DNA of 64,000 nt, taken from contig AP026969.1 in assembly GCA_027923965.1 (NCBI GenBank), positions 4,960,001-5,024,000 of the forward strand. Reading direction: 5' to 3'. The stretch is from Comamonadaceae bacterium OS-1. GTDB lineage: Bacteria; Pseudomonadota; Gammaproteobacteria; Burkholderiales; Burkholderiaceae_C. The notes beneath the pieces are model-generated. The model saw only the letters and a program-made list of their open reading frames with translations, searched no databases and was not told the DNA's origin. The first letter of the stretch is position 1. The number at the start of each line of letters is the position of its first letter. Shown here one piece after another: positions 10,440-19,243 of this stretch. Both the position numbers and the translations under genes were made by a program.

Positions 10440-10495
10440 TTCGCCAACCCCCCTCGTATCGGTTTGAAAAACCGATACGACACGCAGGGGGCGAA
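10440..10495 (+). terminator. Extended hairpin downstream of the thiolase gene
   Basis: An 11-bp perfect inverted repeat with a 3-nt loop (arms CGTATCGGTTT / AAACCGATACG at 10455-10465 and 10469-10479) lies inside a wider pair TTCGCC-AA-CCCCC / GGGGG-CGAA. There is no T run, so it may be a repeat-derived mRNA structure rather than a classical terminator. Confidence 0.5.
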
Positions 10496-10555
10496 CCCAG
10501 TGGCCTGGCAGAGCCAGTTCCACGGGTTCCCTGGAAGGAGTGTTTATGTTGCAGG

Positions 10556-10615
10556 TTTATGCTCTTTAGGCTGTTCGTGCTTATTCCATAAGCGTGAGCA
10601 GCTATTGAAATAATA
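10556..10615 (-). repeat. Interspersed palindromic repeat, copy 2
   Basis: ATGCTCTTTAGGC end, core GCTTATTCCATAAGC palindrome, then GTGAGCAGCTATTGAAA. It fills most of the gap before the enoyl-CoA hydratase gene. Confidence 0.78.
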
Positions 10616-10664
10616 GTGATCCCGCAGTTGCTAACATCCGCAATTTCTCTACCGAGTGCCTTCC

Positions 10665-11426
10665 ATGACCGACATCCTCACCCACACCGAAGACGGTGTC
10701 TTGACCATCACGCTGAACCGCGTGCCCAAGAAGAACTCCATTACCTCTTCCATGTACGCCGCGATTTCCGACGCGCTGGAGGCGGCGCAGGCCGACCCGG
10801 TGGTGCGGGTGGCGGTGATCCAGGGGCATGAGACGATCTTTTCGGCGGGTAACGACATTGGCGATTTTTTGAAAGCGCCGCCCACGGCCGAGTCGCCGGT
10901 GATCCGCTTTCTGCGCGTGATCAGCAGCTTCCCCAAGCCGCTGATCGGCGCAGTGTGCGGTGCGGCGGTGGGTGTGGGCACCACGTTGCTGCTGCACTGC
11001 GACCTGGTCTACGCAGGTGACAATGCGGCGTTTTCGCTGCCCTTCGTCAATTTGGGCCTGTGCCCCGAAGCCGGTTCCAGCTACCTGCTACCGCGCCTGA
11101 TGGGCCACCAGCGGGCGGCCGAGGCGCTGCTGCTGGGCGACCCGTTCACCGCAGAGACGGCGCTGGAAGTGGGCCTGATCAACCGCATCGTGCCGCCCGC
11201 CGAGGTGCACGCCCTGGCGCACCGCCAGGCCCAGCGCCTGGCGGCTAAACCCCTGGCCTCGCTGATCGCCAGCAAGCGCCTGATGAAGCAGGAGCAGGCC
11301 GCCCCGGTGGCTGCGCGCATCGACGAAGAAATCGCCATTTTCGGCCGCATGCTGCGCGAGCCTGCCGCCAAGGAAGCGCTGACCGCTTTCATGGAGAATC
11401 GCCGCCCGGACTTCTCCGGTTTGTGA
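10665..11426 (+). CDS. Enoyl-CoA hydratase/isomerase family protein
   Basis: A crotonase-fold protein of 253 residues from ATG 10665; a GTG at 10656 is the alternative start. FSAGNDIGDFL (about 60-70) supplies the first oxyanion-hole segment and CGAAVGVGTTLLLHCDLVYAG (about 100-120) the second. The acidic residue in LGLCPEAGSS (about 130) fits a catalytic glutamate. The protein probably hydrates or isomerises an enoyl-CoA in the same beta-oxidation network. A repeat and a hairpin separate it from the thiolase gene, so it may have its own promoter. The substrate is unknown. Confidence 0.85.
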   Translation: MTDILTHTEDGVLTITLNRVPKKNSITSSMYAAISDALEAAQADPVVRVAVIQGHETIFSAGNDIGDFLKAPPTAESPVIRFLRVISSFPKPLIGAVCGAAVGVGTTLLLHCDLVYAGDNAAFSLPFVNLGLCPEAGSSYLLPRLMGHQRAAEALLLGDPFTAETALEVGLINRIVPPAEVHALAHRQAQRLAAKPLASLIASKRLMKQEQAAPVAARIDEEIAIFGRMLREPAAKEALTAFMENRRPDFSGL

Positions 11427-11469
11427 AACAGTGCCTGCATAGAATTTAGGCTTTCCATTGAAAGCCACT

Positions 11470-12477
11470 ATGCATGCTGGACACCTGGGCCGTCGCGGAG
11501 TTCTTACCTGCCTCGGGGGCGTGCTCACCGGGCTGTCGCCCGTGCTGCACGCCCAGACCCTGACCCCCTGGAAAAAGCTGGCCGCCAAGCCCTTGGCAGC
11601 ACGCATGCGCATCTTCATTCCCGCCAATGAAAACGGCGGCTGGGACCAGACGGGGCGGGCCTTGGGGGCGGCCATGGTGGCTGCGGGCCTGTGCGAGCAG
11701 GTCGATTTTGAAAACCTGGGCGGCAAAGGTGGCACGTTGGGGCTGGCTGCATTTGTGCAAAAGTACGACCAGGACCCCAATGCCTTGCTGGTGGGCGGCG
11801 CGGTGATGGTGGGGGCTGTGGCCTTGCAGCGGCCCGCGGTAGACCTCGGCCAGGTGCAGCCTCTGGCGCGTCTCACCAGCGACTATCTGGTGGTGGTGGT
11901 CAAGGCCGATTCGCCCATCCGCTCCGTGGTCGACCTGGTGGCGCTGGTGCGCAAAGACCTCAAGAACGTGCCTTTGGCCGGGGGCTCTGCAGGCGGGGTT
12001 GACCACATCTTCACCGGGCTGTTTGCCCGTGCCGCCGGGGCTCCTGTGGGCGATCTGGTCTACCAGCCGTATGCCGGGGGCGTGCAGGTGGCCGATGCGG
12101 TGCTGTCGGGCAAGGCCATGGTGGGGATTTCGGGCTTCAGCGAGTTTTCTGATTTGCTGGCGGGCGGCAAGCTGCGGGCGATTGGCGTGTCGGCCCGCAA
12201 AACCATGTTTGGCATCCCGGCCATCCGGGAGCAGGGCGTGGATGCGGTCATGTCCAACTGGCGTGGCCTGCTGGTCGGCAATGGCGTGGCCGCCGCGCGT
12301 GTGGCCGAGCTGCTGGATGGTGTACACCGGGCCGTATCGCACCCGTCCTGGCTGCAAACCCTGAAGACCAAGCGCTGGGATGCGGCGTGGATGGCGGGTG
12401 AAGATTTGCGCAGCTTCATGGACATGGACCGCACCACCGCGGCAGCCATGGCGTATCTCTTGAAGCTCAAGGCTTAG
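11470..12477 (+). CDS. Bug/TctC-type periplasmic solute-binding protein
   Basis: From ATG 11470 the protein has 335 residues. A signal peptide with an Arg-Arg pair near residues 8-9 (GRRGVLTCLGGVLTGLSPVLHA) ends near HAQT. The mature part has the tripartite tricarboxylate transporter receptor fold, including IFIPANENGGWDQTGRALG (about 45-62) and PLAGGSAGGVDHIFTGLFAR (about 160-180). Such receptors bind carboxylates in the periplasm. No TctA/TctB membrane genes are nearby, so it is an orphan receptor, as is common in Comamonadaceae. The ligand is unknown. A TTG start at 11458 is less likely. Confidence 0.85.
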   Translation: MHAGHLGRRGVLTCLGGVLTGLSPVLHAQTLTPWKKLAAKPLAARMRIFIPANENGGWDQTGRALGAAMVAAGLCEQVDFENLGGKGGTLGLAAFVQKYDQDPNALLVGGAVMVGAVALQRPAVDLGQVQPLARLTSDYLVVVVKADSPIRSVVDLVALVRKDLKNVPLAGGSAGGVDHIFTGLFARAAGAPVGDLVYQPYAGGVQVADAVLSGKAMVGISGFSEFSDLLAGGKLRAIGVSARKTMFGIPAIREQGVDAVMSNWRGLLVGNGVAAARVAELLDGVHRAVSHPSWLQTLKTKRWDAAWMAGEDLRSFMDMDRTTAAAMAYLLKLKA

Positions 12478-12535
12478 ACGAAGCTTCGCATGTCGCGGGC
12501 CAGGTGTCTGCGTGGACCTTTGCGGGAGGCCCGCA

Positions 12536-13198
12536 CTAAGCCTCGGCGGACGAGGTCATCGCAGCCAACGATGCGAGCAAATCACCAAAGCGCTCACCTT
12601 GTACGACCACATGCGTGCGCAGGGCTTCGGTTGCGGCTTCTGCGTCTCCGGCCTTGATGCAGCGCACGATGGCTTCGTGCTCCCGGAACGAGGTGTCCAT
12701 GCGGTTACGGACGCGCAACTGCAGGCGCCGGTAAGGACGTAGGCGGCGCTGCAACTGGGCCGCTTGTTCGCCCAGAAATCGGTTGTGGCTGCCTGCATAA
12801 ATGGCCGCATGGAAGCGCTCATTGCACTCAAAGTAGGCGTCAGTGTCATGCGCGGCACGCGCTTCTTCGCAGGCTTCGTGGGCGGCTGCCAGTGCCAGGC
12901 GTTCGCTGTCGGTCATGCGCCGGGCCGCCAGTCGGCCGCACAGAGCCTCCAGCTCGCCCATGACCTCGAACATTTCCAGCAGCAGGGTCGGACCCATGCT
13001 GGTGACCACGGCACCGCGCCGGGGGCGCATTTCGATAAGACCCTCCGCAGCCAACTGGATCAGTGCCTCGCGCACCGGCGTGCGCGAAACACCATACAGT
13101 TGCGACAAACTGGCCTCATCCAACGCGCTGCCGGGCAGCAGCGCACCGGTGGCGATCTTCTCCTCGATTTTTTCGCGCAGTTGGTCTGAGATTTTCAT
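12536..13198 (-). CDS. GntR-family (FCD) transcriptional regulator
   Basis: From ATG 13198 (MKISDQLREKIEEKI) the protein has 220 residues. A winged helix (about 10-70, with LDEASLSQLYGVSRTPVREALIQLA) is followed by an FCD domain whose helix carries FxECNERFHAAIYAGSHN, including the Asp/His metal-type pocket positions. An upstream start at 13237 would add 13 atypical residues. It is divergent from the amino-acid-type ABC operon at 13432 and probably controls it in response to a carboxylate or amino acid ligand (inference from position). Confidence 0.87.
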   Translation of the reverse strand: MKISDQLREKIEEKIATGALLPGSALDEASLSQLYGVSRTPVREALIQLAAEGLIEMRPRRGAVVTSMGPTLLLEMFEVMGELEALCGRLAARRMTDSERLALAAAHEACEEARAAHDTDAYFECNERFHAAIYAGSHNRFLGEQAAQLQRRLRPYRRLQLRVRNRMDTSFREHEAIVRCIKAGDAEAATEALRTHVVVQGERFGDLLASLAAMTSSAEA

Positions 13199-13288
13199 AC
13201 CCGGATTCTGCACCCGCATCCAGGAAAGAATGCACATTTGCGTCCAGGGTATTCACTGGGATATTTTATAAATATGCAGCGTACATTT

Positions 13289-13298
13289 ACGTATACAT
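13289..13298. promoter_or_regulatory. Candidate FCD-type GntR operator
   Basis: ACGTATACAT contains the GTATAC palindrome that is the centre of many FCD-regulator operators (TTGTATACAA type). It lies in the 233-bp gap between the divergent GntR gene and the ABC transporter operon, in an AT-rich, promoter-like stretch (13259-13300). Confidence 0.35.
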
Positions 13299-13431
13299 AA
13301 CTGCGGACCACCGTGGATACCGAAATTGCCCCAACCCGGCGGCATGTGAAATCGGTGGCAAGCCCCTGTCCGGGCGCGCTGGAAACTGCGTTGAGACAAG
13401 CCTTACTTTGATTAAAAACAGGAGAGACACC

Positions 13432-14655
13432 ATGCGTTTTCGTTTTGCCAAATTAGCCTCCCATGCGGTATTTGCTTCGGCTCTCGTGGGCCTTGCCGCC
13501 GCTGCCACGGCAGCCGAGCCCATCAAGATCGGTGTGACCGGACCCTTCACCGGTGGCTCGTCTTCCATGGGTGTGAGCATGCGCGACGGTGTGAAACTGG
13601 CGGTGGAAGAAATCAACAAGGCCGGGGGTGTGTTGGGTCGGCCACTGCAAACCGTAGAGCGCGATGACGAGGCCAAAAATGAGCGCGGTGTGCAGATCGC
13701 CCAGGAGCTGATCAACAAGGAAAAAGTCTCGGCCACCGTGGGTTTCATCAACACCGGCGTGGCATTGGCTTCGCAACGTTTCTACCAGGAAGCCAAGATC
13801 CCGGTGATGAACAACGTGGCAACCGGTTCGCTGATCACGCACCAGTTTGACGACCAGCCTGCGAACTACATCTTCCGCAATGCGGCGCATGACAGCATCC
13901 AGGCACCCATGATCGTGGAAGAGGCGATTGCCCGGCGCGGTTACAAGAAGATTGCGATCCTGGCCGACTCCACCAACTACGGACAATTGGGCCGAGACGA
14001 CCTGGAAAAGGCGCTGGCGCTGAAAAACATCAAAGCCGTGGCGGTGGAGAAGTTCAACATCAAGGATGTGGACATGACGGCGCAGTTGCTCAAGGCCAAA
14101 GAAGCCGGTGCCGAAGCCGTGCTGACCTACGGCATTGGCCCTGAGTTGGCCCAGATCGCCAATGGCATGACCAAGCTGGGCTGGAAGGTGCCGATCATCG
14201 GCAGCTGGACCTTGTCGATGGCCAACTTCATTGACAACGCAGGTCCTGGCGGCGACGGCGCGCGCATGCCGCAGACGTTCATCCAGGAGCCGACGACACC
14301 CAAGCGCCAGTCCTTCATCATCAGCTACCTGAAGACCTTCAACCCGAAGAATGCCCGCATCGACTCGCCCGTGTCTGCAGCCCAGGGTTATGACTCGGTG
14401 TACCTGCTCGCCGCGGCCATCACCCAGGCCAATTCGACCGAGGGGCCCAAGATCAAGGCCGCACTGGAAGATTTGAAGACCCCGGTGTCTGGCGTCGTCA
14501 CTACCTACAACAAGCCGTTTACCGCCAAGGACCACGAAGCCATCACGGCGAATATCCCGGTGTTTGGCGAGGTCAAGGCCCAGCGCGTGGTGTACGCCTA
14601 CCCCGACGACTTCAAGAAGGCTTCGGAAGTGCGCGTCAAGGAAGCCAAAAAATAA
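13432..14655 (+). CDS. Branched-chain amino acid-type ABC transporter substrate-binding protein (LivK-like)
   Basis: The 407-residue precursor starts at ATG 13432, 8 bp after AGGAGAGAC. The signal peptide ends near AAATAAEPIKIG (about 25). The periplasmic-binding-protein type I fold follows: IGVTGPFTGGSSSMGVSMRDGVKLAVEEINKAGG-type N-lobe text and IAILADSTNYGQLG (about 180). It delivers an amino-acid-like or aromatic ligand to the LivH/LivM permease encoded next. The transporter substrate cannot be read from sequence. The gap to the permease gene contains a hairpin plus T7, consistent with higher expression of the binding protein. Confidence 0.9.
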   Translation: MRFRFAKLASHAVFASALVGLAAAATAAEPIKIGVTGPFTGGSSSMGVSMRDGVKLAVEEINKAGGVLGRPLQTVERDDEAKNERGVQIAQELINKEKVSATVGFINTGVALASQRFYQEAKIPVMNNVATGSLITHQFDDQPANYIFRNAAHDSIQAPMIVEEAIARRGYKKIAILADSTNYGQLGRDDLEKALALKNIKAVAVEKFNIKDVDMTAQLLKAKEAGAEAVLTYGIGPELAQIANGMTKLGWKVPIIGSWTLSMANFIDNAGPGGDGARMPQTFIQEPTTPKRQSFIISYLKTFNPKNARIDSPVSAAQGYDSVYLLAAAITQANSTEGPKIKAALEDLKTPVSGVVTTYNKPFTAKDHEAITANIPVFGEVKAQRVVYAYPDDFKKASEVRVKEAKK

Positions 14656-14678
14656 TCTGACCGCGGTCACGCAGAGTT

Positions 14679-14720
14679 AATACGCCGCTCTGGCCGTCTC
14701 GGCTGGTGCGGTATTTTTTT
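14679..14720 (+). terminator. Possible attenuating terminator between binding protein and permease genes
   Basis: An imperfect stem (AATAC..CGC with GCGGTATT, inner GCCG/CGGC) ends in a run of seven T. It would allow partial read-through and an excess of binding protein. The stem has a bulge, so the call is tentative. Confidence 0.4.
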
Positions 14721-14743
14721 GCACATTGCACGGAGCTCACACT

Positions 14744-15619
14744 ATGGCCATCCTGCTTCAACTCATTTACAGCGGTGTCGCGCTGGGCATGATCTATGCC
14801 GTAATTGCGTTCGGCTACCAGCTGACGTTCCAGACCTCGGACACACTCAATTTCGGGCAGGGCGATGCGCTCATGCTGGGGGCCATGGTAGGCCTCACCC
14901 TGGTCACCATGGGGGTAAATTTTTGGCTCATGTTGCCCTTGGTCATGGTGTTTGGTTTGTTCCAGGGGGCGCTGGTGGAACGCATCGGAGTGCGCCCGGC
15001 GATCAAGATCAAGAGCGAGTTTGGCTGGATCATGTCCACCATCGCACTGGGCATCATTTTCAAGAACGTCGCGGAAAACGTGTGGGGCCGTGACGACATG
15101 AAATTTCCCTCGCCCCTGCCCGAATCGCCGCTCAAGTTCCTGGGGGCCAATGTGCTGCCGATGGAAATTCTGGTGGTGGTGGGTGCGGTGCTGATGATGC
15201 TGGCGGTTGAGTTTTTCAACCGCAAAACCATCTACGGCAAGGCCGTGGTTGCCACCTTCAACGACCGGGATGCAGCCAAGCTGATGGGTATCAACACTGG
15301 CTTGGTGATCACTTTTTCGTACGCGCTGTCTTCGGCCACGGCGGCATTTGCCGGGGCACTGATTGCACCGCTGACGCTCACCGGGGCCACCATGGGCTCG
15401 GTGCTGGGGCTAAAGGCGTTTGCGGTGGCCATCATTGGCGGCCTGACCAGTGGCCTGGGCATTATTGTGGGCGGCATCATCCTGGGGGTGGCCGAAACCA
15501 CCACCGGTTTCTATCTCTCCACCGGCTACAAGGATGTGCCTGGCCTGGTGCTGCTGCTGTTGGTGCTGGCGCTCAAGCCCGCGGGCCTGTTCGGTAAAAC
15601 TGCCATCAAGAAAGTCTGA
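14744..15619 (+). CDS. Branched-chain-type ABC transporter permease (LivH-like)
   Basis: From ATG 14744 (MAILLQLIYSGVALGMIYAVIAFGY) the protein has 291 residues, mostly hydrophobic, with about eight membrane segments. FQTSDTLNFGQGDALMLGAM matches the LivH family signature for the second helix region. GLTSGLGIIVGGIILGVAE near the C-terminus is the family's coupling-loop region. The CGGAG site lies 9 bp upstream. The next gene starts 2 bp after the stop, so translation is probably coupled. Confidence 0.9.
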   Translation: MAILLQLIYSGVALGMIYAVIAFGYQLTFQTSDTLNFGQGDALMLGAMVGLTLVTMGVNFWLMLPLVMVFGLFQGALVERIGVRPAIKIKSEFGWIMSTIALGIIFKNVAENVWGRDDMKFPSPLPESPLKFLGANVLPMEILVVVGAVLMMLAVEFFNRKTIYGKAVVATFNDRDAAKLMGINTGLVITFSYALSSATAAFAGALIAPLTLTGATMGSVLGLKAFAVAIIGGLTSGLGIIVGGIILGVAETTTGFYLSTGYKDVPGLVLLLLVLALKPAGLFGKTAIKKV

Positions 15620-15621
15620 CC

Positions 15622-17559
15622 ATGAACCGTAAGTCTTTGACCGCGGCCGTGCTCGGGCTGGCCCTGCTGGCAGCGGCACCGCTGTTCACCAGCAATCCGT
15701 ACTACATCCACATGGTCGGCACGATCATGATTTACGCGATCCTGCTGTTCGGCCTGGATATCGTGGTGGGCTACACCGGCCAGGTGTCGCTGGGCCACGC
15801 CGGGCTGTTTGGTGTCGGCTCGTACACCACCGGGGTGCTGTTTTTGAAGCTGGGCGCCCCGCTGTGGGTGATCATTCCGGCCAGCATTGGCGTGACCGCC
15901 GGGTTTGGCGCTTTGCTGGCCTTGCCCGCATTGCGGGTCACCGGGCCCTATCTGGCCATGGTGACGCTGGCATTTGGCACCATCATCCAGATTCTGGTCA
16001 ACGAGATGACCTTTCTGACCGAAGGCCCCTTGGGGATCAAGCTCACCAAGCCCTCGATTGCCGGTTACCAGCTCAACGAAAACGGGTTTTACTGGCTGGT
16101 GTTTGTGCTCATGGTGGTGTCGCTGGTGGTGGTGGACCGCATCCTCAAGTCGCAGCTGGGCCGCGCGTTCGAGGCCTTGCGGGGCAGCCCGGTAGCGTCC
16201 GACTGCATGGGCGTGTCGGTCTACCGGTACAAGGTGTATGCGTTTGTGATCAGTGCGGGTTTTGCGGGGCTGGCGGGTTGCCTGTATGCGTACTCCGAAC
16301 AGTACATCTCGCCCAATACCTACAACTTCGAGTTGACCGTGCTGTTCCTGCTGGCGGTGATCATGGGGGGCCGCAAGTCCCGCGTCGGCGCATTGCTGGG
16401 GGCCGCCATCATTGTGATCCTGCCCAAGTTGCTGGACGACCTGGAGCTGTTCCGTATCGTCGCCTCGGCACTGGCCGTGTTGATCACGGTCGGTGCCATC
16501 GTCGGCCTGGTGCAGAAAGTCACCAGCCCCAAAGCGGTGGCCATTCCGGTCGTGGGGTCCATCGCGCTGGTGGTGTTCTCGTTCTGGCTGCAATCCATCA
16601 CCGACTGGCGGTTGAGCATCTTTGGTCTGATGATCTTGTTTGTGGTGTATTACCTGCAGGACGGCATCGTGGGCTTTGTCCGTGCCCTGTTTGTCCGCAA
16701 AACCACGGCAAATGTGGGCACGGCGGAAGACTCCGACAGCGTGGGGCCTGATGCCGTCATGGTGGCCTCCAACGTGGACCACAGCGCGGTGGGCTCCGAC
16801 CTGCTGGTGGCCCAGGGCGTGCTGATGCAGTTTGGTGGCTTGAAGGCCATCAACAATGTCGACTTGCGGGTCAAGCGCGGCACCATCCACGGGCTGATTG
16901 GTCCCAATGGTTCTGGCAAAAGCACCATGATGAATGTGCTCACCGGCATTTACGTGCCGACGGCGGGCAGCATCGAATTCGCGGGCCGGGCGGTGGTGGG
17001 GCGCACTTCGTCCGACATCGCCTTGTCGGGTATTGCGCGCACTTTCCAGAACGTGCAGCTGTTTGGCGAAATGACCGCCTTGCAGAACGTGCAGGTGGGT
17101 TTACACCACACCTTCCGTAGCAATATTGTCGACGTGGCTTTGCACACCGGGCGCTACCGGCGCGAAGAAAAGGCCGCCCATGCGCGGGGCATGGGGCTGC
17201 TGCAGTTTGTGGGGCTGGGCGCACTGGCCACCGAGGAGGCACGCAACCTGCCGTATGGCAAGCAACGTTTGCTGGAGATTGCCCGGGCACTGGCGCTGGA
17301 CCCGCAACTGCTGCTGCTGGACGAACCGGCTGCGGGCCTGACCGCCCCCGACATCAAGGAGCTGGTGACCATCGTGCGCAAAATCCGCGACCACGGCATC
17401 ACCGTGATCCTGATCGAGCACCACATGGATGTCGTGATGAGCATCTGCGACGCACTGTCGGTGCTGGACTTCGGCCAAAAGATTGCCGAAGGCAAGCCTG
17501 CCGATGTGCAGGCCGACGAAAAAGTCATTACGGCCTATCTCGGCGGTACGGCAGCATAA
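15622..17559 (+). CDS. Fused LivM permease - LivG ATPase of a branched-chain-type ABC transporter
   Basis: One uninterrupted 645-residue frame. Residues about 1-340 form a LivM permease (about ten membrane helices, with GYTGQVSLGHAGLFGVGSY near 50). Residues about 385-645 form a LivG ATPase with Walker A GLIGPNGSGKST (about 415), signature region RNLPYGKQRLLEIARALA (about 535) and Walker B LLLLDEPAAGL (about 560), then the switch histidine in LIEHHMDVV. A hydrophilic linker (about 350-390) joins them. Such fusions are known in betaproteobacterial Liv systems. It partners LivH upstream and LivF 15 bp downstream. Confidence 0.92.
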   Translation: MNRKSLTAAVLGLALLAAAPLFTSNPYYIHMVGTIMIYAILLFGLDIVVGYTGQVSLGHAGLFGVGSYTTGVLFLKLGAPLWVIIPASIGVTAGFGALLALPALRVTGPYLAMVTLAFGTIIQILVNEMTFLTEGPLGIKLTKPSIAGYQLNENGFYWLVFVLMVVSLVVVDRILKSQLGRAFEALRGSPVASDCMGVSVYRYKVYAFVISAGFAGLAGCLYAYSEQYISPNTYNFELTVLFLLAVIMGGRKSRVGALLGAAIIVILPKLLDDLELFRIVASALAVLITVGAIVGLVQKVTSPKAVAIPVVGSIALVVFSFWLQSITDWRLSIFGLMILFVVYYLQDGIVGFVRALFVRKTTANVGTAEDSDSVGPDAVMVASNVDHSAVGSDLLVAQGVLMQFGGLKAINNVDLRVKRGTIHGLIGPNGSGKSTMMNVLTGIYVPTAGSIEFAGRAVVGRTSSDIALSGIARTFQNVQLFGEMTALQNVQVGLHHTFRSNIVDVALHTGRYRREEKAAHARGMGLLQFVGLGALATEEARNLPYGKQRLLEIARALALDPQLLLLDEPAAGLTAPDIKELVTIVRKIRDHGITVILIEHHMDVVMSICDALSVLDFGQKIAEGKPADVQADEKVITAYLGGTAA

Positions 17560-17574
17560 GCACAAGGATTCCCT

Positions 17575-18297
17575 ATGTTGAGTATCAAAAACTTGGAAGC
17601 CGGTTACGGCAAAGTGCAGGTCTTGCATGGCATCTCCATGGAGGTGCCCAAAGGCAAGGTCGTGACCCTGATTGGCTCCAACGGTGCGGGCAAAACCACC
17701 ACCATGCGGGCGGTCTCCGGCATGATCAAACCCACCGCGGGCCAGATCAGTCTCCATGGCAAGCGTATTGATGGCTTGGAGTCCTACACCATCGCCAAAC
17801 AAGGCCTGGCCCACTCACCCGAGGGGCGGCGGGTGTTTGCCACGATGTCGGTCAGCGACAACCTGACGCTGGGGGCTTTTCCCCGGCTGACTGGCAGCCG
17901 CCCCAAGGGCGACGTGGCGGGCGATCTGGAGCGCGCCATGGAGCTGTTTCCCCGCCTCAAGGAGCGGCGCAACCAGCTGGCGGGCACCTTGTCGGGCGGC
18001 GAGCAGCAAATGCTAGCCATGGCCCGCGCGGTGATGCTCAACCCCGAGATCATCTTGCTGGACGAACCCTCCATGGGGCTTGCCCCAATCCTGGTGGAAG
18101 AGGTGTTTCGCATCATTGGCGACCTGAAATCCCGGGGCGTGACCATGCTGCTGGTGGAGCAGTTTGCCGCTGCCGCGCTGCAGGTGGCCGACTACGGCTA
18201 CGTGCTGGAAAACGGCCGTATCTCGGTGCACGGCGAGGCCGCCAAGCTGCGCGATGACCCGGCGGTCAAGGCGGCCTACCTGGGCGGCGTGCATTGA
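17575..18297 (+). CDS. Branched-chain-type ABC transporter ATPase (LivF-like)
   Basis: The 240-residue second ATPase has Walker A LIGSNGAGKTTT (about 34), the LivF hallmark AHSPEGRRVFATMSVSDNLTLGAF (about 78-100), signature LSGGEQQMLAMARAVM (about 141) and Walker B IILLDEPSMGLAP (about 162). It would form the heterodimer with the ATPase half of the fused protein. Its stop lies 7 bp before the EamA-type exporter gene, so the latter may be part of the same transcript. Confidence 0.92.
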   Translation: MLSIKNLEAGYGKVQVLHGISMEVPKGKVVTLIGSNGAGKTTTMRAVSGMIKPTAGQISLHGKRIDGLESYTIAKQGLAHSPEGRRVFATMSVSDNLTLGAFPRLTGSRPKGDVAGDLERAMELFPRLKERRNQLAGTLSGGEQQMLAMARAVMLNPEIILLDEPSMGLAPILVEEVFRIIGDLKSRGVTMLLVEQFAAAALQVADYGYVLENGRISVHGEAAKLRDDPAVKAAYLGGVH

Positions 18298-18304
18298 CCC
18301 AGCC

Positions 18305-19243
18305 ATGGCCTCCCCATCCTCGGCAGCGCATCCTGGTCAGGCCGCGTTTGTACTGACCCTGCTGGCGGCCACCTTTTTGATGGGGTCGAGCTTTATTGCC
18401 GGAAAGATACTGCTCCAGGGCGGCTTTGCACCCATGGTGCTGGTGGGTTGGCGCTTTCTGGTGGCGGCGGTGGCCACGTTGCCCCTGGTCTTGCTGGATG
18501 CCGGCCCCTTCGGCGCAGCCTTGCTGCCCCGTGCCATGTCGCCGCGCGGAGCCATGGTGGTGGTGGTGATCGGCTTGCTGCAAACCGCGGCCGTCATGGG
18601 CTTGCTGTTTGTAGCCATGCGCACGATTGCCGCCTCCACCGCCGCCATTCTGTTGTTCACCAACCCGATCTGGGTGGCGGTGCTGGGCAAGATCTTCCTG
18701 GGTGAATCGCTGCACCGCACCCGGTTGTTGGGCCTGGTGCTGGGTATTGTGGGGGTGACGCTGGCCATCGGTGCGGGCGCGGCCAGCCTGCCGGGTGCGG
18801 ACGCGCTGTCCGGGCAGGCCATTGGCCTGGCCTCCGCCTGGTGCTGGGCGGCTGCCACCATCATCAACAAACGCGCCAGGCTGCCCATGGGCGGCTGGGC
18901 ACTGAGCTTTTGGCAGATGCTGGTGGGTGCGCTCACCGTTTTGGCGATTGCCTACGGCTCGGGGGAGCACTGGCCGCAAGTCACAACACCAGCGCAGTGG
19001 GGCTGGTTTTTCTGGTTGGCCATTCCGGCCTCGACCGGGTCGTTTGGCCTGTGGTTTGTGGCGTTGAAAAAAGGCGGTGCCACCCGCACCAGCGGCTACC
19101 TGTTTCTGGCCCCGTTGTTCACGGTGGTGCTGTCTTTCTTGGTGCTGGGCAACACCTTGGTGTGGGCGCAGGCGCTGGGCGGCGTGCTGGTGGGGCTGTC
19201 GCTGTGGCTGGTCAACCGGCAGCCTGCGGCGTACCGGCTCTGA
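18305..19243 (+). CDS. EamA/DMT-family membrane transporter
   Basis: From ATG 18305 (MASPSSAAHPGQAAFVLTLL) the protein has 312 residues with ten predicted membrane helices arranged as two EamA repeats. Family-typical text includes MGSSFIAGKILLQGG (about 25), ASTAAILLFTNPIWVAVLG (about 110) and LASAWCWAAATIINKRA (about 175). DMT proteins export metabolites or amino acids; the cargo is unknown. Its 3' end overlaps the convergent phosphatase gene by 32 bp. Confidence 0.87.
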   Translation: MASPSSAAHPGQAAFVLTLLAATFLMGSSFIAGKILLQGGFAPMVLVGWRFLVAAVATLPLVLLDAGPFGAALLPRAMSPRGAMVVVVIGLLQTAAVMGLLFVAMRTIAASTAAILLFTNPIWVAVLGKIFLGESLHRTRLLGLVLGIVGVTLAIGAGAASLPGADALSGQAIGLASAWCWAAATIINKRARLPMGGWALSFWQMLVGALTVLAIAYGSGEHWPQVTTPAQWGWFFWLAIPASTGSFGLWFVALKKGGATRTSGYLFLAPLFTVVLSFLVLGNTLVWAQALGGVLVGLSLWLVNRQPAAYRL

